This document shows positions 33,103-36,267 of a stretch of DNA of 36,267 nucleotides, in pieces. Each line of letters opens with the position of its first letter. Positions within the stretch are counted from its first letter, which is position 1. The position numbers and the translations under genes are program-made. Location: assembly GCA_904419875.1 (NCBI GenBank), contig CAJFTG010000045.1:1-36267 (forward strand), read 5' to 3'. The DNA comes from Candidatus Avimonas caecicola. GTDB taxonomy: Bacteria > Bacillota > Clostridia > Oscillospirales > Acutalibacteraceae. The notes below the pieces were generated by a model. It saw only the letters and a list, made by a program, of their open reading frames with translations. It had not been told where the DNA came from and did not search any database.

Positions 33103-34572
33103 TTATTCAATTCCGCTTAACTCCCGATAGAGTGTTCGAGCAAAAGAATCCGTCATGCTGCTAATATAATCTGTTACCATCAATAATCGCAAATACAGAC
33201 AATATCTTTCATCATCCTTATGCTCTCGCATCTCTTCTTTGTAATCATTTTTGTAATTATTGGAAATGCGCTTTAAACATTTTTTGTCAGCCTTTGTCAG
33301 CCTGTAAGTATCATCCTCACAGCCAAAATACAAAACAGCATGTACGAATTTGTCCAAAAGAAAGGAGAGTATCGTTTGAGCAGAAAGTTCCAGTCTTAAA
33401 ATTCCGGGCGAATCATAAACAAATTCTCCCATAGCGCCTTTTAATAGTTTAATTGTAATAGTATGGTTTACATTACTAAAAAGCTCATCATGAAATCTGC
33501 CATTCATAATGCTATTATATTCTTTAGAAAAACGAAACGTAACATTATGCATGAGCCATCGTCTGGTATAGTGAATCCATAGGTGGAATTGTTCATCCTC
33601 CGGTATGCCTGTATAGCCTTCAAGTGTTTCTATCAATTCATTAGAATAATGTTCTTTTGAGTAGTTATGGAGGCTTGGGCGAATACCTATTTCATTATGA
33701 TTATATCCCGCTTTAAAATACTCGATAAATTCTTGGAGTGTAAATAATCCTTTTTTAAAAGCATCTTCCAAATCCGCTGTAGCATAAGCAATATCATCTG
33801 CTGCCTCTAAGAAAAAAGATAACGGATGGCGGTAGACTTTCCCATCTTCGTTGCTCGTTCCTACTTCATTTGCAATTCGGAAAAAGGTGTCTTTTTCCGC
33901 CAAATAATATCCCGGCTTATGTACAGCCACATTGGTAGAGGTTGGACAAAAAGAGAGAGAATCTGTTGGGTATTTAATCAGAGTACTAATAACAGAAACG
34001 GAAACATTTATATTAGAATTATGGCGGGCTTTGGAAAGCAAACGCAATGCTTGGGCGTTTCCTTCAAAATGTTCTAAATCAGCAATCATTTGGGGGGTCA
34101 ACATACTTTTGAGAGTGCGGCGTTGGTCAGCGGGTGTGTTCTCATTTGACCGATAAAGGATTTTCCCAAGATTATTCTGAAACCACTCCCCGATCACAGT
34201 CTCACCAAAGTGCCCAAATGGTGGATTACCCAAATCATGCAAAAGTCCCGCACACAATAAAACAGAAGAAATATCCTCTGCAACGTCGGTAACAGCCTGT
34301 TGCCTGTATCCTGTGGTGTTTTTTGAAATCATAATGCCCAACTGCCTGGCAATTGTAGATACCTCTATGGAATGGGTAAGCCTTGTACGGATAAAATCGC
34401 TTTTATCCAAAGGAAAGACTTGGGTCTTATCTTGAAGTCTGCGAAAAGCGGCACTGGAGACGATTTTGTTATAATCTTTTTCAAATGCGTTGATAGGATA
34501 GCTTGCCCAGTCTTTAGGTTCCTCGGGTTCCTCGAGCAGTTTATCTGTTGATAGCAGAGATTTCCATTCCAT
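33103..34572 (-). CDS. dgt: dGTP triphosphohydrolase (HD domain)
   Basis: A 489-residue HD-superfamily enzyme that splits dGTP (or other dNTPs) into deoxynucleoside and triphosphate. Motifs: FRRLQDKTQVFPLDKSDF, RTRLTHSIEV with His67, LLHDLGNPPFGHFGE with His112-Asp113, and EAADDIAYATADLEDA with the later Asp. This is the long Dgt form. The gene is AT-rich, on the minus strand, with AAGGAG about 10 bases before the ATG. Family members can restrict phage by depleting dNTPs, so a defence role is possible besides nucleotide hygiene. It is flanked by direct repeats and a broken GNAT, suggesting acquisition. Confidence 0.92.
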   Translation of the reverse strand: MEWKSLLSTDKLLEEPEEPKDWASYPINAFEKDYNKIVSSAAFRRLQDKTQVFPLDKSDFIRTRLTHSIEVSTIARQLGIMISKNTTGYRQQAVTDVAEDISSVLLCAGLLHDLGNPPFGHFGETVIGEWFQNNLGKILYRSNENTPADQRRTLKSMLTPQMIADLEHFEGNAQALRLLSKARHNSNINVSVSVISTLIKYPTDSLSFCPTSTNVAVHKPGYYLAEKDTFFRIANEVGTSNEDGKVYRHPLSFFLEAADDIAYATADLEDAFKKGLFTLQEFIEYFKAGYNHNEIGIRPSLHNYSKEHYSNELIETLEGYTGIPEDEQFHLWIHYTRRWLMHNVTFRFSKEYNSIMNGRFHDELFSNVNHTITIKLLKGAMGEFVYDSPGILRLELSAQTILSFLLDKFVHAVLYFGCEDDTYRLTKADKKCLKRISNNYKNDYKEEMREHKDDERYCLYLRLLMVTDYISSMTDSFARTLYRELSGIE

Positions 34573-34796
34573 CTCGACTTCACTCCTTTTAGGGAAATCG
34601 CCTCCCCATTTTATTCTGATCCCAGAGAATAAAGTAATTATAACATTTTATCTGTTCGCTATCAATTAATTCTACAACAAAATATTGCCCTCACTTGTGC
34701 TAAAATTTCTATAGGGGGGAGGATGCAGGATAAGCCGAGAATCATCAGTAACCCAACAACTTTTAAGCCTGAGATTTTTGAATTCAGAAAATTTTT

Positions 34797-34834
34797 CAAA
34801 AAAGAGAACCGCCGATATAAATCGACAGTTCTCG
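34797..34834 (-). terminator. orphan intrinsic terminator
   Basis: On the minus strand GAGAAC, TCGAT and their partners ATCG, GTTCTC form an interrupted hairpin followed by six T. No gene ends here, so it may close an unannotated small RNA or a decayed gene. Confidence 0.5.
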
Positions 34835-35003
34835 ATTGTGTTTGGTTGACGAAAAAGATACCCGGTTCCGATGCGGGCCTCTCGTTAAACAAAAGAAAAA
34901 CCTGCGGTGCGCGACTTGCAAACGAGGGGAGTTCGTACGAACTCCCCTCGTTCCTGCTGATTTGTGAGGAAGCCTCAAAATGAACCCCAATATTTTTTGA
35001 AAG

Positions 35004-35020
35004 GATATTCGAACCCTCAC
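35004..35020 (+). repeat. right direct repeat of the dGTPase segment
   Basis: GATATTCGAACCCTCAC, 15 of 17 identical with 32857-32873, same orientation. Confidence 0.5.
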
Positions 35021-35133
35021 GCAACCCGAAAAAGGTTGGTAGCAAGCCGGAGCGTCGCGAGAGCGTTTACAAGCGAGAGCGAAGGCGCAGCGCGACCTTT
35101 TTCGGAAAAGGAGGAATGACGAAGCGGTATGAG

Positions 35134-35162
35134 AAATCCCCAGCCATTTGGCTGGGGATTTT
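35134..35162 (-). terminator. terminator after tRNA-Leu
   Basis: A 12-bp perfect stem (35134-35145 / 35150-35161) with A/T ends, usable on both strands, 25 bases past the CCA of tRNA-Leu. Confidence 0.7.
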
Positions 35163-35187
35163 GAATGGAGCGTAGTCCATTCCGACG

Positions 35188-35272
<85 letters not shown>

Positions 35273-35313
35273 CTGTTTTATCCGGCTGTTCAAAAACACT
35301 GCCGCCGTGGATT

Positions 35314-35342
35314 AGTATAGCACAACGCCCATCCGAGCGCAA
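35314..35342 (-). promoter_or_regulatory. promoter of tRNA-Leu
   Basis: On the minus strand, TTGCGC (35337-35342) and TATACT (35314-35319) with a 17-base spacer, about 40 bases before the tRNA. Confidence 0.65.
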
Positions 35343-35505
35343 CCGCCTCTTCCCTGCCGCCCCGGTGCGCCGGCGTATGCCGCTGTTCGGCAATTCCCAT
35401 CATCCCCGCCCGCCGGTCAGCGGGAGGCTTCGTCCGCCCTTTCCGGCCGGCAAACGCATTCAACAGTATTTCCTTTTTATCACAAATCTCAGGCTTCTTA
35501 TTGCT

Positions 35506-36111
35506 TCATGTCTGAATTTGGTCAGTCAAATTCAGCGCTTGGATGCCACAAATTTTTACGTCCGTTTTCGCGTTCCAGGCATTCGGAAAGTGGTTTTGAA
35601 TAAAAATGCTCATAGGATGCTCGGGGAAATGCTTTAAATTATTTGCCTCGATATCCTTTTTTAATTCATTAAGAATTCGTTGCATTTCCTTGTCAGAAAT
35701 TTCAGTTCGTTGTTTTATTCTAAACAAGCATTTTTCTTCTTGTTCTTTGAAATAAACATATAAATCGGGTATCTTCGTTACTTTATCTACTTTTACTTTT
35801 TCGATGCAGGTATAGACGCAATTGATTTGTGTGGGATTATCTACATGTTTCAAGTCAACACACTCATATAAGTAACCGGTCTTGCCTTTGTACAAGTCGA
35901 AAAAAGCGTCTTCAAAATACTCTGAATAAACTACGCAGTTTTTATCAAACCCGTAAGGATAAAAACTAAAAGGTTTTGGTACGGGTTTTACTGCATACAG
36001 CAAAGCTATAACAGGCGTGGAGGCAAAATAAATATATGGTTTACCGTGTTCCGATAAAAAAGGGGTGAGCTCCGTCAATCCGCCCGTTGGACTTCCGTGA
36101 TATAGAATCAT
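35506..36111 (-). CDS. hypothetical protein, possible ADP-ribosyltransferase fold
   Basis: A 201-residue protein of unknown function. The start ILYHGSPTGGLTEL, with His5, then GKPYIYFASTPVIALLYA with Tyr26 and Tyr28, resembles the HG[ST] and Y-F-A-S motifs that mark the nicotinamide pocket of H-Y-type (PARP/Tpt1-like) ADP-ribosyltransferases. A third catalytic residue cannot be assigned. The C-terminus is Lys/Asn-rich. AAGGAA precedes the ATG. It is AT-rich, between tRNA-Leu and another gene end, without an obvious antitoxin partner. The fold is a guess from motif spacing. Confidence 0.65.
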   Translation of the reverse strand: MILYHGSPTGGLTELTPFLSEHGKPYIYFASTPVIALLYAVKPVPKPFSFYPYGFDKNCVVYSEYFEDAFFDLYKGKTGYLYECVDLKHVDNPTQINCVYTCIEKVKVDKVTKIPDLYVYFKEQEEKCLFRIKQRTEISDKEMQRILNELKKDIEANNLKHFPEHPMSIFIQNHFPNAWNAKTDVKICGIQALNLTDQIQT

Positions 36112-36146
36112 AACAATACAATTCCTTTGTACTAAAACGTAACGAA

Positions 36147-36267
36147 TTATTTGCGGGAAAGCAGTGCCACCGTCTCGACGTGTGTCTCGTCATCTCGGAA
36201 ATTCCCGTCCGCATCAAACGAGTCGGGCGTCACCGCCGTATACCCATCCGCCTCGCCGGGAACCTCC
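36147..36267 (-). CDS. C-terminus of a gene cut by the window edge (possibly an RNA methyltransferase)
   Basis: Forty codons of a GC-rich minus-strand gene whose start lies beyond the window. The end reads ETHVETVALLSRK, which matches the common HVETVxLLS ending of 23S rRNA uracil-5-methyltransferases (RumA/RlmD-like) in Firmicutes. The Asp-rich stretch before it is not typical of that family, so the call is tentative. Confidence 0.4.
   Translation of the reverse strand, partial: EVPGEADGYTAVTPDSFDADGNFRDDETHVETVALLSRK

Larger units (their letters stand above)
34573..35133. other. structured intergenic region between dgt and tRNA-Leu
   Basis: No supported gene. It contains a 32-bp perfect palindrome (34921-34952; arms AACGAGGGGAGTTCGT), a minus-strand hairpin with T6 (34797-34834), and a long stem CCGAAAAAGGTTG (35026-35038) with 35093-35105 enclosing a GC-rich, GAGCG-repeating loop. 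A minus-strand open frame here shows no ribosome site or domain. Confidence 0.55.

Noticed and set aside
34662-35045. Minus-strand open frame of 127 codons before tRNA-Leu
   Set aside because: It runs through a perfect palindrome and a terminator-like hairpin and has no ribosome site or recognisable domain.

Overview
The window reads as the chromosome of a high-GC, spore-lineage member of the Clostridia, most likely a gut Oscillospiraceae/Ruminococcaceae-type bacterium. The basis is a Spo0A homologue, RNase M5, HolA, TypA, a DUF6514-like and a DUF1540 protein, Gram-positive sigma-A promoters and AGGAGG ribosome sites. Core genes are GC-rich with long antisense open frames. At least two stretches (about 4.92-6.70 kb and 32.6-36.1 kb) are clearly AT-richer and look acquired. 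The taxonomic placement is inference from gene content.

Layout. 0-2.4 kb: a lipoprotein, an ArsB/NhaD-type permease and tRNA-fMet, all minus strand. 3.2-11.5 kb: a minus-strand housekeeping block (typA, a phosphoribosyltransferase, comEC, holA, rnmV), with an AT-rich insert carrying a GNAT acetyltransferase and a P-loop kinase between comEC and holA. 11.7-15.0 kb: a three-gene operon of alpha/beta hydrolase-DUF1653 fusion, condensation-fold acyltransferase and zinc-ribbon membrane protein, plausibly acting on an ester or lipid. 15.1-16.7 kb: a PadR-HAAS-lipoprotein operon with a consensus promoter. 16.9-22.5 kb: a membrane protein, YbaK deacylase, a thioredoxin reductase-like enzyme, Spo0A, a DUF6514-like protein and an ECF-transporter S component.

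22.6-29.1 kb: mostly plus strand. A UspA-like protein is followed by a metal-resistance operon (CadC/SmtB-type ArsR repressor plus a P1B Zn/Cd ATPase under one promoter and operator), then minus-strand DUF1540 and MarR genes and a plus-strand AGE-family epimerase. 29.2-30.8 kb: an ECF sigma factor with a long C-terminal extension.

30.8-36.3 kb: an accessory zone poor in genes. It holds interspersed repeats, an orphan LexA-box promoter, RNA-like structured elements, a truncated GNAT, a dGTPase, tRNA-Leu, a possible ADP-ribosyltransferase-fold protein, and the C-terminus of a further gene at the edge.

No CRISPR array, transposase, integrase or rRNA was found. The most unusual points are lost key residues in three core proteins: a two-residue deletion in the TypA P-loop, loss of the acidic pair in the Spo0A receiver, and loss of metal ligands in the ComEC C-terminal domain. 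Others are the orphan SOS promoter, a pair of related RNA-like elements, and a dGTPase island bounded by short direct repeats.
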